From positions 1-52,749 of the forward strand of contig CADAZU010000005.1 in assembly GCA_902792535.1 (NCBI GenBank): a DNA stretch of 52,749 bases, in the 5' to 3' direction. The translations under genes were made by a program, and so were the position numbers. The DNA comes from an uncultured Bacteroidales bacterium (lineage in GTDB: Bacteria > Bacteroidota > Bacteroidia > Bacteroidales > Paludibacteraceae). The notes under the pieces were generated by a model, which was not told where the DNA came from, made no database searches, and saw nothing but the letters and a program-made list of their open reading frames with translations. Shown here piece after piece: positions 7,797-17,031 of the stretch (the first letter of the stretch is position 1; each line of letters opens with the position of its first letter).

Positions 7797-10728
7797 GTTT
7801 AATGAGTGCCTTGGAGGCAAAGCCGTCAATATACATCTGCAGGGGTTTGTCCAGTCGAACATGGCGGAGCAGTTCCGTCTCTTCGACCGCCGGCATCGCA
7901 TCCAAAACCGCCTGATCATATTCGTCCGTCAGCGGTCTTGCCCACGGATCGACATTGATATATCCCACATTGAAGGACGTTAAGTTCTGGAAGAAATGCG
8001 AGCCCTGCGAAGGTTCGATTCGGAAATCCGGAAGCGAACATTCGGCAATCGCCTTTGCTTCGCTTATATCTCCCCATTGCACAGGCACACCGAGCGTCGG
8101 AATCTGCGATCCCCAGCGGCCGTAGCCGATGAGCAGATACTGCTTTCCCTCCTGGCGTAAGGCATTGTTCCATTCGCGTAGCGTAGCCGCCATTTCTTGC
8201 GTACGGAGGACATCGAAAGTCTCTTTGCGCAGATAGATAATATCGGAAATATCGTCCATCTCTCCCACTCCGAGCGCATTGCCGGAGCGCAGGAATGCCC
8301 CACTCTCATCGATCTTATCCCATTCTACTTTCGCCGTCAGGCTATCCGCCGAAATGGGACGTATCTGCAGGACATGGAATATCTGCGGCTCATGCTCCAG
8401 ATTGACCGCAAACTCGATCTCCACCGGCGTCTTGATCTCCTCGCGCGCAATATCCAATAGGTGTTGAATAATATCGGCGAGAGGGAAGGTATTGAATTTC
8501 AGTTGGGGCGCAAACGTAATGATCCGCGGTCCGTCGGGGTAACAGGAATCCACGATCCGCATGTTCTCGCGGTCGTACGTAGAAGCAACCATTTTGAGGC
8601 TCTCGAACCGGTCACATTCGTGAATCGGAATACGCTCCAGATTGACGGCGTCGTCTATCGAAGTCTTGAACCGCTCCGGGCTGAGGGAAAGTGCCAACAT
8701 TGATTGCTGGGTCTCCCGCATTGCCAGATCGACCGTAGAGGTCTGCAGCACATTCTTGGGATATTTAGGCGAGAAACGAAGCACCTGTTCGCCATCGACT
8801 ACAGCTTTGCCTAAGCCATAAGCGATCTTGACGATGCCGTCCTCGGGTTTCTCTTTGCCCACCGGATAGAAATTGATACTTCGCGCCACGCCGGAGATAG
8901 CGGGGAAATAATATTCTCCTTCCGCCTCTCCGCATACTTCCTGCAGCACAATCGCCATCTTCTCCTCGGACGGCACATTGCCCGTCGAGACGATATACCC
9001 TCTCGACGCCGCGAAATAGACGGAAGCATAAACCGACTTGATTGCCTTGGATAGCATCCGCAGCAACTGGTCCTCGTTCTCCGTGCGGGGGAGCATATAG
9101 GTGCTATAGACTCCGGCGAAAGGCTGGTAATACGAATCTTCCAGTTTGGAGGAGGATCGCACGGCTATAGGACGATGGCATACACGGATAAAATGCCGCA
9201 GCGCGTCCCGCAGCTCCATCGGCAGCATGGCTGCTACAAACTCGGATAGTATCTCTTCGTCCGTGAGGTCGGCATTGATCACGTACTGCAGCCCGTTCTC
9301 ATGGATAAAGCGGTCGAAATAATCAGTAGTGACCACCATCGTGCGCGGCACGAGCACACGCACGTCCGCCCAACGGTCGTAGAGGTCGTATTTCTGGAGC
9401 ATATGGTTGAGGAACGCCAGTCCTCTACCCTTTCCTCCCATCGCTCCGCTGCCGCAGCGGGCAAACCAGATCGTGTCATTATACGTGTCCGGCGCATATT
9501 TGGCTACCACGCCCAAGGCTTGGTTGATACGGTAGTCATGAATAAGCCGGATATTCGTCTGGCGGATATTTTCAATATCCGTCTCGTCTTGAATCGTCAG
9601 TTTGTGCACCTCACGACCGATCGCAAATAGACCACGTGCAAAGAGCCATTTGGAGAGATAGTTATTATCGCTCAGACGTCTAAACGCCGCCGGCGAGATC
9701 GTAGAGATAATACGTTCGAATCCCTCCAGATCGGAAGCACGCGCTATCTCTCTGCCCGTACGCGGGTCACGGGCGATGAAGTCTCCGAAGCCGAACTCCC
9801 GCTCTATGTATTCGCTCACCTCTTGGGTCAGCGTCTTGGATTTCTTCACCACAAAGCCCACATTGAGTTTACGCGCCACGGATTTGATCGATTCCTGGGA
9901 GGATTGCATGAGGAAAGGCATTGTGGGATTGTCCTCACGGATGAGTTTGCACAGGTCCACTCCGGCATCCAGTTTCTCCGCAGAGGAAGGTTCGCCTTTG
10001 TGTATCACAAATCCCACATCGGAGATGACTCCGAGCATATTCTTGCCGAAACGATTGTATAGTTCCACCGCTTCGTCGTAGCACGTAGCGAGTAGCACTT
10101 TGGGTCTCGCGCGCTTGCGGAGGAGTTGCTGCTTCTCGTTGAGAGCATCGCGGATGGCGATGGCGTTTTGCTGGAGAACCAGTTTATAGAGCAGCGGCAG
10201 GTACGTCGAATAATAGCGCACAGAGTCTTCCACCAAGAGGATCGCGCGCACTCCTTCGTCGAGGATGTCATGTTCGGCATTCAGGCGGTCCTCTATCAGT
10301 TTGATGATCGCAATAATCAAGTCAGTGGAGTTATTCCAATTGAAGAGGTAATCAATATTGGATTTGTCCTGCTGCTCTACTCTGCGGTACACCTCTTTGC
10401 TAAAGGAGGAGAGGATGACAATCGGACATTCCGACAGTTTCTTCTTCGCCTCCGCCGCAAAATCCCACACCTCGCTTCCTCCGGCACTATACACCACCAG
10501 AATGAGGTCGAAAGAAGCATCGTCATTGATGAGCGAGAGCGCTTCGTCCGTCGTCTCCGCGCGGGTGATCGCCGGCGGATTAGAGAGGTTGAGTTCGGCA
10601 TATTCCTGCGCGATCTGCACGTCGATACGTCCGTCCTCCTCCAGCGCAAAACTGTCATAGTTATTGCACACGAGCAGTATCCGGCGTACCCGCCTCTCCA
10701 TTAACGATGTATAGGTGTTGCTTTTCAT
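7792..10728 (-). CDS. Large PEP/pyruvate-binding (PPDK_N) ATP-grasp protein with receiver-like domains
   Basis: A 978-residue protein. Residues 10-150 resemble a response-regulator receiver (ILLVCNNYDSF, FDLILVVYSAGG, CPIVILSS). A second receiver-like block follows at about 160-320 (AILLVEDSVRYY, MPFLMQSSQES). From about residue 420 it matches the ATP-binding domain of pyruvate phosphate dikinase and PEP synthase (GSGAMGGKGRGLAFL near 423; RPIAVRSSSKLEDS near 522). I see no swivelling His domain (GGxxxHxxIxAR) and no PEP-binding barrel, so full PEP synthase activity is unlikely. Homologues of this layout are often labelled phosphoenolpyruvate synthase. A phosphotransfer or regulatory role is inferred. 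Its 3' end lies in a heptad repeat. Confidence 0.8.
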   Translation of the reverse strand: MKSNTYTSLMERRVRRILLVCNNYDSFALEEDGRIDVQIAQEYAELNLSNPPAITRAETTDEALSLINDDASFDLILVVYSAGGSEVWDFAAEAKKKLSECPIVILSSFSKEVYRRVEQQDKSNIDYLFNWNNSTDLIIAIIKLIEDRLNAEHDILDEGVRAILLVEDSVRYYSTYLPLLYKLVLQQNAIAIRDALNEKQQLLRKRARPKVLLATCYDEAVELYNRFGKNMLGVISDVGFVIHKGEPSSAEKLDAGVDLCKLIREDNPTMPFLMQSSQESIKSVARKLNVGFVVKKSKTLTQEVSEYIEREFGFGDFIARDPRTGREIARASDLEGFERIISTISPAAFRRLSDNNYLSKWLFARGLFAIGREVHKLTIQDETDIENIRQTNIRLIHDYRINQALGVVAKYAPDTYNDTIWFARCGSGAMGGKGRGLAFLNHMLQKYDLYDRWADVRVLVPRTMVVTTDYFDRFIHENGLQYVINADLTDEEILSEFVAAMLPMELRDALRHFIRVCHRPIAVRSSSKLEDSYYQPFAGVYSTYMLPRTENEDQLLRMLSKAIKSVYASVYFAASRGYIVSTGNVPSEEKMAIVLQEVCGEAEGEYYFPAISGVARSINFYPVGKEKPEDGIVKIAYGLGKAVVDGEQVLRFSPKYPKNVLQTSTVDLAMRETQQSMLALSLSPERFKTSIDDAVNLERIPIHECDRFESLKMVASTYDRENMRIVDSCYPDGPRIITFAPQLKFNTFPLADIIQHLLDIAREEIKTPVEIEFAVNLEHEPQIFHVLQIRPISADSLTAKVEWDKIDESGAFLRSGNALGVGEMDDISDIIYLRKETFDVLRTQEMAATLREWNNALRQEGKQYLLIGYGRWGSQIPTLGVPVQWGDISEAKAIAECSLPDFRIEPSQGSHFFQNLTSFNVGYINVDPWARPLTDEYDQAVLDAMPAVEETELLRHVRLDKPLQMYIDGFASKALIKP

Positions 10729-10774
10729 TTATGTGGTTGTTTTTTCTGGATATTTCAAGGCAATAGTAGATGTC

Positions 10775-11668
10775 CTACATTTTTTCTAATAATTCCGTAG
10801 TAGTCTGCTCCATACGATTAAATGCAAACCATTTTTTGCCTAAATCTTTAAGCGATGCTCCAATATGATAAACCGTCTCGTCTATACACAAGAATCTATC
10901 ATGTGAGCGGTCAAACTGCTCTACCTCAATAGGTGCGTATTGCGCGTTGTGTTTATCAAAATCAAGCGACAGTTGTGGTGTAAAATGCTTTGTATAAATC
11001 TTTGCAGAAACACCTTTTGCACGCTTATCTAACATCTTCAACACACTGTCATCTACATAATTATCAATCAGCACAATGCGTTTCTTCGCTTCACGAATAC
11101 GGTCATTGACAAACGTATATGCATCGAATATTTGACCATCATAGAAGATACCTTCCACAGGAGGTAAGGACGTGCGCACGAAGAAATCGATTTTTTCCTC
11201 CACAGCTTCTAATCTGCGTTCGTGCGCCAGCAAACTTTTATCTACATGCTCTTCTACAGCCAAAAGACGTTGATTAATCGTATAACCACGCAATATATGT
11301 TCGTTTAGGACACGATTCGACCATCTTCTGAACTCTATACCACGAGAACTCTTTACACGATAGCCAACTGATAATATGACATCTAAACTATAATATTCAA
11401 TCTGCCGTACTACACTCCGGCCTCCCTCTTGCTGAACTATCGCAAATTTTGCGACAGTTGGACTCTCATTTTGAAGTGTCGCATTTTTTGCGACAGTTGG
11501 AGCCAATTCTTCGCGTAAAGCATTATTAATGTGCTTACCGATTGTTTTAATGTCACGATCAAACAGCACAGCCATTTGGTTGCGGTTAAGCCATACAGTA
11601 TCATTCTCTACTTTGACTTCTAGAGACAATTCCTCATCGGGTTGATATAATACTATTTCGTCTTTCAT
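10775..11668 (-). CDS. RhuM family protein
   Basis: A 297-residue protein with the RhuM N-terminus (VWLNRNQMAVLFDRDIKTIGKHINNAL) and the conserved QIEYYSLDVILSVGYRVKSSRGIEFRRWSNRVL core. After a short coiled segment (residues 140-165), the C-terminal part contains FYDGQIFDAYTFVNDRI and SHDRFLCIDETVYHIGAS LKDLGKK, a layout seen in phospholipase-D-like extensions of RhuM. RhuM genes are found in genomic islands and beside restriction systems; function is unproven. A 39-base tandem duplication (11447-11501) repeats the PTVAK motif within the protein. The gene is AT-rich compared with its left neighbours, as are the next three genes. Confidence 0.85.
   Translation of the reverse strand: MKDEIVLYQPDEELSLEVKVENDTVWLNRNQMAVLFDRDIKTIGKHINNALREELAPTVAKNATLQNESPTVAKFAIVQQEGGRSVVRQIEYYSLDVILSVGYRVKSSRGIEFRRWSNRVLNEHILRGYTINQRLLAVEEHVDKSLLAHERRLEAVEEKIDFFVRTSLPPVEGIFYDGQIFDAYTFVNDRIREAKKRIVLIDNYVDDSVLKMLDKRAKGVSAKIYTKHFTPQLSLDFDKHNAQYAPIEVEQFDRSHDRFLCIDETVYHIGASLKDLGKKWFAFNRMEQTTTELLEKM
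11447..11501. repeat. 39-base tandem duplication inside the RhuM gene
   Basis: TTTTGCGACAGTTGGA occurs at 11447-11462 and again at 11486-11501, a period of 39 bases or 13 codons. The protein accordingly reads PTVAKNATLQNES then PTVAKFAIVQQEG. The intervening bases are only partly conserved, so the duplication is not recent. Confidence 0.7.
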
Positions 11669-11826
11669 ATACTATAGATATCTTGTATGCAAAATTTGCA
11701 CATGTGATATTTTCACACTTTCACACAAAATTTTATTATATATAGTCAAAATAAAGCCCAAATCTATCACCTCAAATGCAAGTTTTTTAATGTGTTATTT
11801 TGCTCCACTATGTATTGCTGCATTTT

Positions 11827-12210
11827 TCAGTCTTTTAATCCCATCCACATTACCCAAAATACTATTTGCGCTAAAACTGCTGGTATTAACATAAGCAACA
11901 ATACTTCAGAATGTGGGAATAGTACACAAAATATAAAAAGTAACGTGCTGAACACCAGAAATATGATCATAATCCACTCATAAGGAGTCATTCCTGCATT
12001 ATCAGGAAAAGAAGACGAACTTCGCGCAGACGAAACCTTTTGACGCGCATATAGTCCCGATCCTGGTATACTTGAATTCAAGTAAACACCATTCTTTCCA
12101 ATATTTACGCTTCCACCTTTAGGTCCTACAGTTGTACTCACTCCATTTTTGCTAAAGTTTAACTTAACTCCAGAGCCAACAGAAACGCGTTTTCTATAAT
12201 TTATCCCCAT
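11827..12210 (-). CDS. DUF4236 protein with C-terminal membrane segments
   Basis: A 127-residue protein with the DUF4236 pattern at its N-terminus: YRKRVSVGSGVKLNFSKNG, then VGPKGGSVNIGKNGVYL, then SSIPGSGLYARQ. The C-terminal 50 residues form two hydrophobic helices (WIMIIFLVFSTLLFIFCVLF and LLLMLIPAVLAQIVFWVMW). The function of DUF4236 is unknown. Its start overlaps the end of the 71-residue lipoprotein-like gene, and it closes an apparent three-gene operon begun by the GmrSD-type nuclease. Confidence 0.8.
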   Translation of the reverse strand: MGINYRKRVSVGSGVKLNFSKNGVSTTVGPKGGSVNIGKNGVYLNSSIPGSGLYARQKVSSARSSSSFPDNAGMTPYEWIMIIFLVFSTLLFIFCVLFPHSEVLLLMLIPAVLAQIVFWVMWMGLKD

Positions 12211-12409
12211 ATGATGAACAAATTAAGTTAAACATTGCGATGCTATTATTATATCTCCTTTTAGGATGAGTTCTTTTCTGATATTGTTTTGCATCTTTTT
12301 CAATTTTTCTGGCACAGGAACGCGTACAGCCTCCAACCATAGCAAAAAAAGCAACTATTATTGCACAACATATAAAATAGAATAAATGTTTATTTTGTTT
12401 AGGTGTCAT
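12194..12409 (-). CDS. Small lipoprotein-like protein
   Basis: A 71-residue frame that starts one base after the stop of the DUF262 gene and overlaps the DUF4236 start by 17 bases. The N-terminus has a positive charge, a hydrophobic core (FYFICCAIIVAFFAMV) and GGC, a plausible lipobox, followed by a very basic tail. I do not recognise the family. Tight packing between two good genes supports it being real. Confidence 0.55.
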   Translation of the reverse strand: MTPKQNKHLFYFICCAIIVAFFAMVGGCTRSCARKIEKDAKQYQKRTHPKRRYNNSIAMFNLICSSYGDKL

Positions 12410-12410
12410 C

Positions 12411-14321
12411 TTAATTTATTCCGATATAATTAATCAATACATATTGTTTAAATTCCTCTGTATCAGTAAAAAAGAGATAACCTTTACTACTGACCATCTG
12501 TTGAACTTCTACTGGTTCATCAATTAATAATGCGACAGGAGTACTTAAACCATATTGTATTCCATTAGGCCATGCAAGGTCTATTATGATTTCTTTGTTC
12601 GTTTCCTCATTATAAAGATTATAATTACGCTCTCCACTATTAAGGCCATTTTCTTCCATCCATTGAGCTAACTCTGCTATACGTATTTCCTCGTCATTTG
12701 CAATACTTTCCGATAAATTACGATTCGCATAATCATCTATTTCTGTTTTCTCTATCTCACCTATATATAATGAATTAAGAAACATATTCGCATTTTTAGC
12801 CAAAAGCCGTCTTCTTTCTTCTAAAAATGACTCATAATTATCAAGTTCTAAAAGTTCTGGTTTATCTGTAGGAATACTATGAGACTCTATTGCTCCAGGA
12901 TGTAATTTGCAATATTTAGGAATATACTCCTTGGGGTCTTTGTTTGATATTTCCAAATTGGTTTCCTTTGTTATGAACGCATAATTTGCCAAAGAGTTTA
13001 CTATTGATTTTTTATATCCATTTTTGTATAATTTATCCTTGGGAAATATATGATGAACTTCCAAAGATGCATTTTTTCCTAATAAATGGTGAGTTAACTC
13101 TAAACCTGTGCCGAAATCTCTAGCATGATTTACCCTTGTTAGCATATACAATAAAGGATAGAAGCGTGCGCCACTACTCCAGCCCCAAAAATCTTCAGGC
13201 TTCAATTCTAAGCTTCCGCGTTGTTGACGCAGCAGTTTAATTAATCCCTCTATTCCTGAATTATTTGATATCTCGTTAAGATCTTGAGCCATCACACTTT
13301 CCGTAGATCCCGCGTATCTTCCCCATAGCATCGTGTGTACATACCAATAAAGAAGTTTATTCCATTCTTCTTCTGAAAGTTTATATGTATTTTGATTACG
13401 CATATAGCCAATTATGGTGGCTATAGCAAAACGGCTACCCAAAACCCTATCGTGATCCAATCCCAGACGTGAACCTAAATAATTCAAACAAACTCCTATT
13501 CGTTTCTCTGTTTCATTTAAACCTTGTTTAAAATCAGGTATAGATACTCTCTCTAATTCCGAGAAATATGGTCTTCCTGTCAAATGTATGGTAACACAGC
13601 GAAGCAACCATTCTAAAGTAAATGTATACCCTGCTTTTTTGAGAGAAGCGAGGATTCTTCTCATCTCTGTACGGGCTTCCGACCATTGACCACATACTTT
13701 TGCTAGAGCAAGATCACCTTTGCTTAGTTTAGTACCACCACTATTGACATTATTAAATATTTCAACAACTACATCAATAGTCTTGTCCGCTCCAGTAACC
13801 TCCTGAATATGCAAATCAATATGCTTAATATTGTCTATCTTATTTAAGACTCCCAAATAATAAAAAAAAGCAGAAGGATTTTCTGATTGCTGAATGAAAT
13901 TAGATGCCCCTAATTGTAGTAGTTCTGTAACGCTAATCCATAGTGGATTATCCTTCATTTTCATCGGCATGTAGAATTCAAAAATTTCTTCTGCCAAATT
14001 AAAATAAAGTCCTGTAAACGAAGAAGAGTTACCTTCAAAAAATTTAGGAGCATGACCTCGCATTATTCCATACAGGGATGTAATACGCTGTTGCCCATCC
14101 AAGATTAAATTTACGACTCCCGGAGTAAGATGCCCGTCTCCTCTAGTAATAGAAGAATCTGTAGGAGTAACCCAAATCAAGAGACCTCCAATAGGATAGC
14201 CTTTATATAGAGACATCATCAGTTTCTTAACTTGATCTCTATTCCAGACATATCCTCTTTGGAATTCAGGTAGTGCATAACTGCCTAAGTCTATTTGATT
14301 TAAGATGTTTTCTATTGTCAT
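12411..14321 (-). CDS. GmrSD-type DUF262/DUF1524 nuclease
   Basis: A 636-residue protein. The N-terminal DUF262 domain has the LPEFQRGYVWNRDQVKKLMMS motif and the nucleotide-binding LILDGQQRITSLYG at residues 72-85. The C-terminal DUF1524 HNH-like nuclease shows EVHHIFPK at about residues 420-427, followed by the conserved SLANYAFITKETNLEISNKDP. This matches GmrSD type IV restriction enzymes, which cut glucosylated hydroxymethylcytosine DNA, and the wider DUF262 defence group that includes BrxU and SspE. A further C-terminal block (residues 540-636) with LAQWMEENG is present in many homologues. It heads an operon with a small lipoprotein and DUF4236. A phage-defence role is inference from the family. 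Confidence 0.88.
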   Translation of the reverse strand: MTIENILNQIDLGSYALPEFQRGYVWNRDQVKKLMMSLYKGYPIGGLLIWVTPTDSSITRGDGHLTPGVVNLILDGQQRITSLYGIMRGHAPKFFEGNSSSFTGLYFNLAEEIFEFYMPMKMKDNPLWISVTELLQLGASNFIQQSENPSAFFYYLGVLNKIDNIKHIDLHIQEVTGADKTIDVVVEIFNNVNSGGTKLSKGDLALAKVCGQWSEARTEMRRILASLKKAGYTFTLEWLLRCVTIHLTGRPYFSELERVSIPDFKQGLNETEKRIGVCLNYLGSRLGLDHDRVLGSRFAIATIIGYMRNQNTYKLSEEEWNKLLYWYVHTMLWGRYAGSTESVMAQDLNEISNNSGIEGLIKLLRQQRGSLELKPEDFWGWSSGARFYPLLYMLTRVNHARDFGTGLELTHHLLGKNASLEVHHIFPKDKLYKNGYKKSIVNSLANYAFITKETNLEISNKDPKEYIPKYCKLHPGAIESHSIPTDKPELLELDNYESFLEERRRLLAKNANMFLNSLYIGEIEKTEIDDYANRNLSESIANDEEIRIAELAQWMEENGLNSGERNYNLYNEETNKEIIIDLAWPNGIQYGLSTPVALLIDEPVEVQQMVSSKGYLFFTDTEEFKQYVLINYIGIN

Positions 14322-14468
14322 ATATTATGTTTTTGGTGTATTTATAACTCCATTTTATCTCTTAAAAGTTTGCAATTTTTAAGATTCCAACTCAGTTTTC
14401 GAGTCAACCTTTTTCAGGTTTAGTCAAGGTTTAGTCAGAAAAAACATTTGCTTTTTTGTCTCGCTCAT

Positions 14469-14490
14469 CTCTCGGTCTTCTCTCGGTCTT
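14469..14490. repeat. 11-base tandem repeat CTCTCGGTCTT, two copies
   Basis: Two perfect copies lie in the gap between gdhA and the DUF262 gene. It is the same kind of sequence as the CGGTC-rich repeat at 1756-1804. Confidence 0.8.
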
Positions 14491-14556
14491 CGACTGGTGG
14501 AGCATACGCGCGAGGTCGGCCGATTACACCGACCTTGCGCAATCTTTGCACTATAC

Positions 14557-15933
14557 TTAAACCAGCCCTTGCTCGACCATGGCATTGGCGACCTTCATGA
14601 AGCCGGCGATGTTGGCACCCTTGACGTAATTGATATACGGTTTGCCGTCAGGTCCGAGATTTTCGGGTTCGGTACCGTATTTCAAGCAGGCGGCGTGAAT
14701 GTCCGCCATGATCGTACGGAGACGGGCGTCCACTTCTTCGGCAGTCCATTTGAGACGCATGGAGTTCTGGGTCATTTCGAGTCCGGAAGTTGCTACGCCG
14801 CCGGCGTTGGACGCTTTGCCCGGACTATAGAGGATCTTCGCTCCTTGGAAGATGGCGATAGCTTCGGGCGTAGAGGGCATATTCGCACCTTCGGTCACGC
14901 AGAAGCAACCGTTTTTGATCAGGTTCTCCGCATCGGTTTTCTCAATCTCGTTCTGCGTTGCACACGGCATCGCTATGTCGCACGGGATACGCCACGGACG
15001 CTCGTTCTCAAAGTATTTCGCCTGCGGATATTTGGTAATGTACTCTTTTATACGACCGCGGCGGACGTTCTTCAGTTCGAAGATATAGTTCAGTTTCTCC
15101 TCGTTCAGACCCTCTTCGTCGTAGATAAATCCGTTGGAGTCGGAGAGCGTGAGCACTTTGGCTCCAAGGCGCATGGCTTTCTGTGCTGCAAACTGGGCTA
15201 CGTTTCCGGCTCCGGAGATGCAGACACGTTTGCCCTCGAAGGACTCGCCGCGTGTAGCCAGCATGGCTTCGGCGAAATAGCAAGCTCCGTATCCGGTTGC
15301 TTCGGGGCGCATGAGCGATCCGCCCCACATCTGACCTTTTCCGGTCAAAGTGCCGGTAAATTCGTCACGCAGACGTTTGTATTGCCCAAACATATATCCG
15401 ATCTCGCGTCCGCCGACTCCTATGTCTCCGGCAGGCACATCCGTATCCGCTCCGATATGCCGCTGGAGTTCGGTCATAAAACTCTGGCAGAAACGCATCA
15501 CTTCGGCGTCCGATTTGCCGCGCGGCGAGAAGTCCGATCCGCCTTTTGCGCCACCCATCGGCAGGGTTGTGAGTGCATTCTTGAATGTCTGCTCAAAGGC
15601 AAGGAACTTCATGATCGAGAGGTTGACAGAGGCATGAAAACGGATTCCGCCTTTGTACGGACCGATGGCAGAGTTCATCTGCACACGGAAACCGCGGTTG
15701 ATTTGTACTTCGCCCTGGTCGTCCATCCATGGCACGCGGAACATAATCACACGCTCGGGTTCCACGATACGCTCCATCACTTTCTGCTCGCGCAAATAGG
15801 GATATGCCATGATCATCGGCGCTACCGACTCGACAACTTCTTTTACTGCCTGGTGGAACTCACTCTCACCGGGGTTTTTCTTAATGAGGTCCGCCATGAA
15901 AGCGTCCACATACATCTGCGTCTGTTTGTCCAT
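14557..15933 (-). CDS. gdhA: NADP-type glutamate dehydrogenase
   Basis: A hexameric cytoplasmic enzyme of 458 residues that reductively aminates 2-oxoglutarate with ammonia. The ATG at 15933 (MDKQTQMYVDAF) is preferred over an in-frame TTG six codons upstream. Visible motifs are GPYKGGIRFHASVN, the catalytic-lysine stretch PMGGAKGGSDFSPRGKSD near residue 123, DVPAGDIGVGGREIGYM, and the Rossmann ISGAGNVAQFA. The length is typical of family I GDH. It stands alone between an 11-base repeat downstream and a lipoprotein gene upstream. Confidence 0.95.
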   Translation of the reverse strand: MDKQTQMYVDAFMADLIKKNPGESEFHQAVKEVVESVAPMIMAYPYLREQKVMERIVEPERVIMFRVPWMDDQGEVQINRGFRVQMNSAIGPYKGGIRFHASVNLSIMKFLAFEQTFKNALTTLPMGGAKGGSDFSPRGKSDAEVMRFCQSFMTELQRHIGADTDVPAGDIGVGGREIGYMFGQYKRLRDEFTGTLTGKGQMWGGSLMRPEATGYGACYFAEAMLATRGESFEGKRVCISGAGNVAQFAAQKAMRLGAKVLTLSDSNGFIYDEEGLNEEKLNYIFELKNVRRGRIKEYITKYPQAKYFENERPWRIPCDIAMPCATQNEIEKTDAENLIKNGCFCVTEGANMPSTPEAIAIFQGAKILYSPGKASNAGGVATSGLEMTQNSMRLKWTAEEVDARLRTIMADIHAACLKYGTEPENLGPDGKPYINYVKGANIAGFMKVANAMVEQGLV

Positions 15934-16014
15934 AAGACTAATACTATTCAATGAGTTGTTTATTTTTATATCACCGTACCAAGCGTACTAACGCGCCAAA
16001 TAAAAAAATGAAGA

Positions 16015-16821
16015 TTAATCTTCTATGCGGATAAGCCCACTAATCCCTATGCTACCGGAAACATAAGGTTTATAGCCGAGTTTACTCGCATTTTCTTCGC
16101 TATATACCTCATCGGAAAGATTCCTCCATACCATAGTGGTTCTATATTCAGTATTCCTAAAGACGATATTATATGTTGCATACGTGTAAACAGATTGCAG
16201 GTTCGTAATCGCTGCGAAATATTTCTCGCGGTCCGAGAATGTTTGGCTATTCTGTTGATTTACACAGTCCTTAAATGAACTGTAGAGAGTGCCTTCAAAA
16301 GTGTTCGGCTCAAGATCGAGTTCGTCATAAATCGCATTGTCCAACTTAATAAAGAAAGAGTGGTCTTGCGCCAAATCTTTGTTCATGACAAAGGAAATAT
16401 CGAAAGTACTTAGATTACCATAGAAGCCATAATCAAGATACACCTCTGCAAAGATTCTATTGGAAGCCACTATTCTATTGTATCCCACGATTCTTTTGGG
16501 ATCATCCTCTCCATTATAGTCTAAAATTCCTTGGAAATCTTCAGGTGCATTTAAGAAGTAGGTAGCGATACGGGTAATATACTTTTTCGGGGCACGTGCC
16601 GCCGGACTCAATGATGGTTCATCATCCGCTTTTCTGACAAAGCCGGCTTTTATGAGGGCTTGGTCCACCTCATCAAAGGATGCTCCTTTTTTGAGCAGAG
16701 ATCGAAGAGTGGTTGCTGTTTTTTGGATGTTCTGTTCGTCATAGTTGGCATCAGCACCGCCGCCACAAGCTGCCAACATCATCGTCGCTGCAGCCAAAAA
16801 GAAATAGATAATCTTTTTCAT
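16015..16821 (-). CDS. Predicted lipoprotein of unknown function
   Basis: A 268-residue protein with a clear lipoprotein signal: MKKIIYFFLAAATMMLAAC, with lipobox LAAC at residues 16-19 followed by GGG, often an export signal to the outer membrane in Bacteroidota. The mature part has no motif that I recognise. It has alternating beta and helical segments and several Tyr/Asp-rich stretches. The promoter (16874-16905) is divergent from that of lysS. Its stop codon lies in the small palindrome GAAGATTAATCTTC (16010-16023). Confidence 0.75.
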   Translation of the reverse strand: MKKIIYFFLAAATMMLAACGGGADANYDEQNIQKTATTLRSLLKKGASFDEVDQALIKAGFVRKADDEPSLSPAARAPKKYITRIATYFLNAPEDFQGILDYNGEDDPKRIVGYNRIVASNRIFAEVYLDYGFYGNLSTFDISFVMNKDLAQDHSFFIKLDNAIYDELDLEPNTFEGTLYSSFKDCVNQQNSQTFSDREKYFAAITNLQSVYTYATYNIVFRNTEYRTTMVWRNLSDEVYSEENASKLGYKPYVSGSIGISGLIRIED

Positions 16822-16873
16822 AACTATTTTATTTATTATTATTTCCCGTTTAACAATTTAATACAAATCGGCT

Positions 16874-16905
16874 ACAAAAGTACAATATTTTTCTCATATA
16901 CACAA
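16874..16905 (-). promoter_or_regulatory. Promoter of the lipoprotein gene
   Basis: Minus-strand -7 box TACTTTTGT at 16882-16874 and -33 TTG at 16905-16903, 20 bases apart. Confidence 0.7.
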
Positions 16906-16942
16906 GCGCGCGAACATTTTTTATAAATTTTGTCTTTTCTAT

Positions 16943-16974
16943 TTGCGTATATCATTTTTTTGTAGTATCTTTGC
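16943..16974 (+). promoter_or_regulatory. Promoter of lysS-gpsA-pgi
   Basis: A -33 TTG at 16943-16945 and a perfect -7 box TATCTTTGC at 16966-16974, 20 bases apart, about 55 bases before the lysS start. Confidence 0.8.
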
Positions 16975-17031
16975 AGCGAAATTGCGTAGTATGCGCAAAG
17001 ACTATACACAGAACAATAAAATTATATCTAT

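Noticed and set aside
7792-10728. Annotation as a functional PEP synthase
   Set aside because: The ATP-binding domain is there, but the catalytic His domain and the PEP-binding barrel are not seen, and the N-terminus is receiver-like.
14497-15954. A 485-codon open frame on the plus strand
   Set aside because: It is antisense to gdhA, whose minus-strand product has every glutamate dehydrogenase motif. The antisense product has no recognisable domain and reflects codon bias.
16010-16023. GAAGATTAATCTTC as an operator
   Set aside because: The 14-base palindrome overlaps the stop codon of the lipoprotein gene and has no promoter beside it, so chance or weak termination is more likely.
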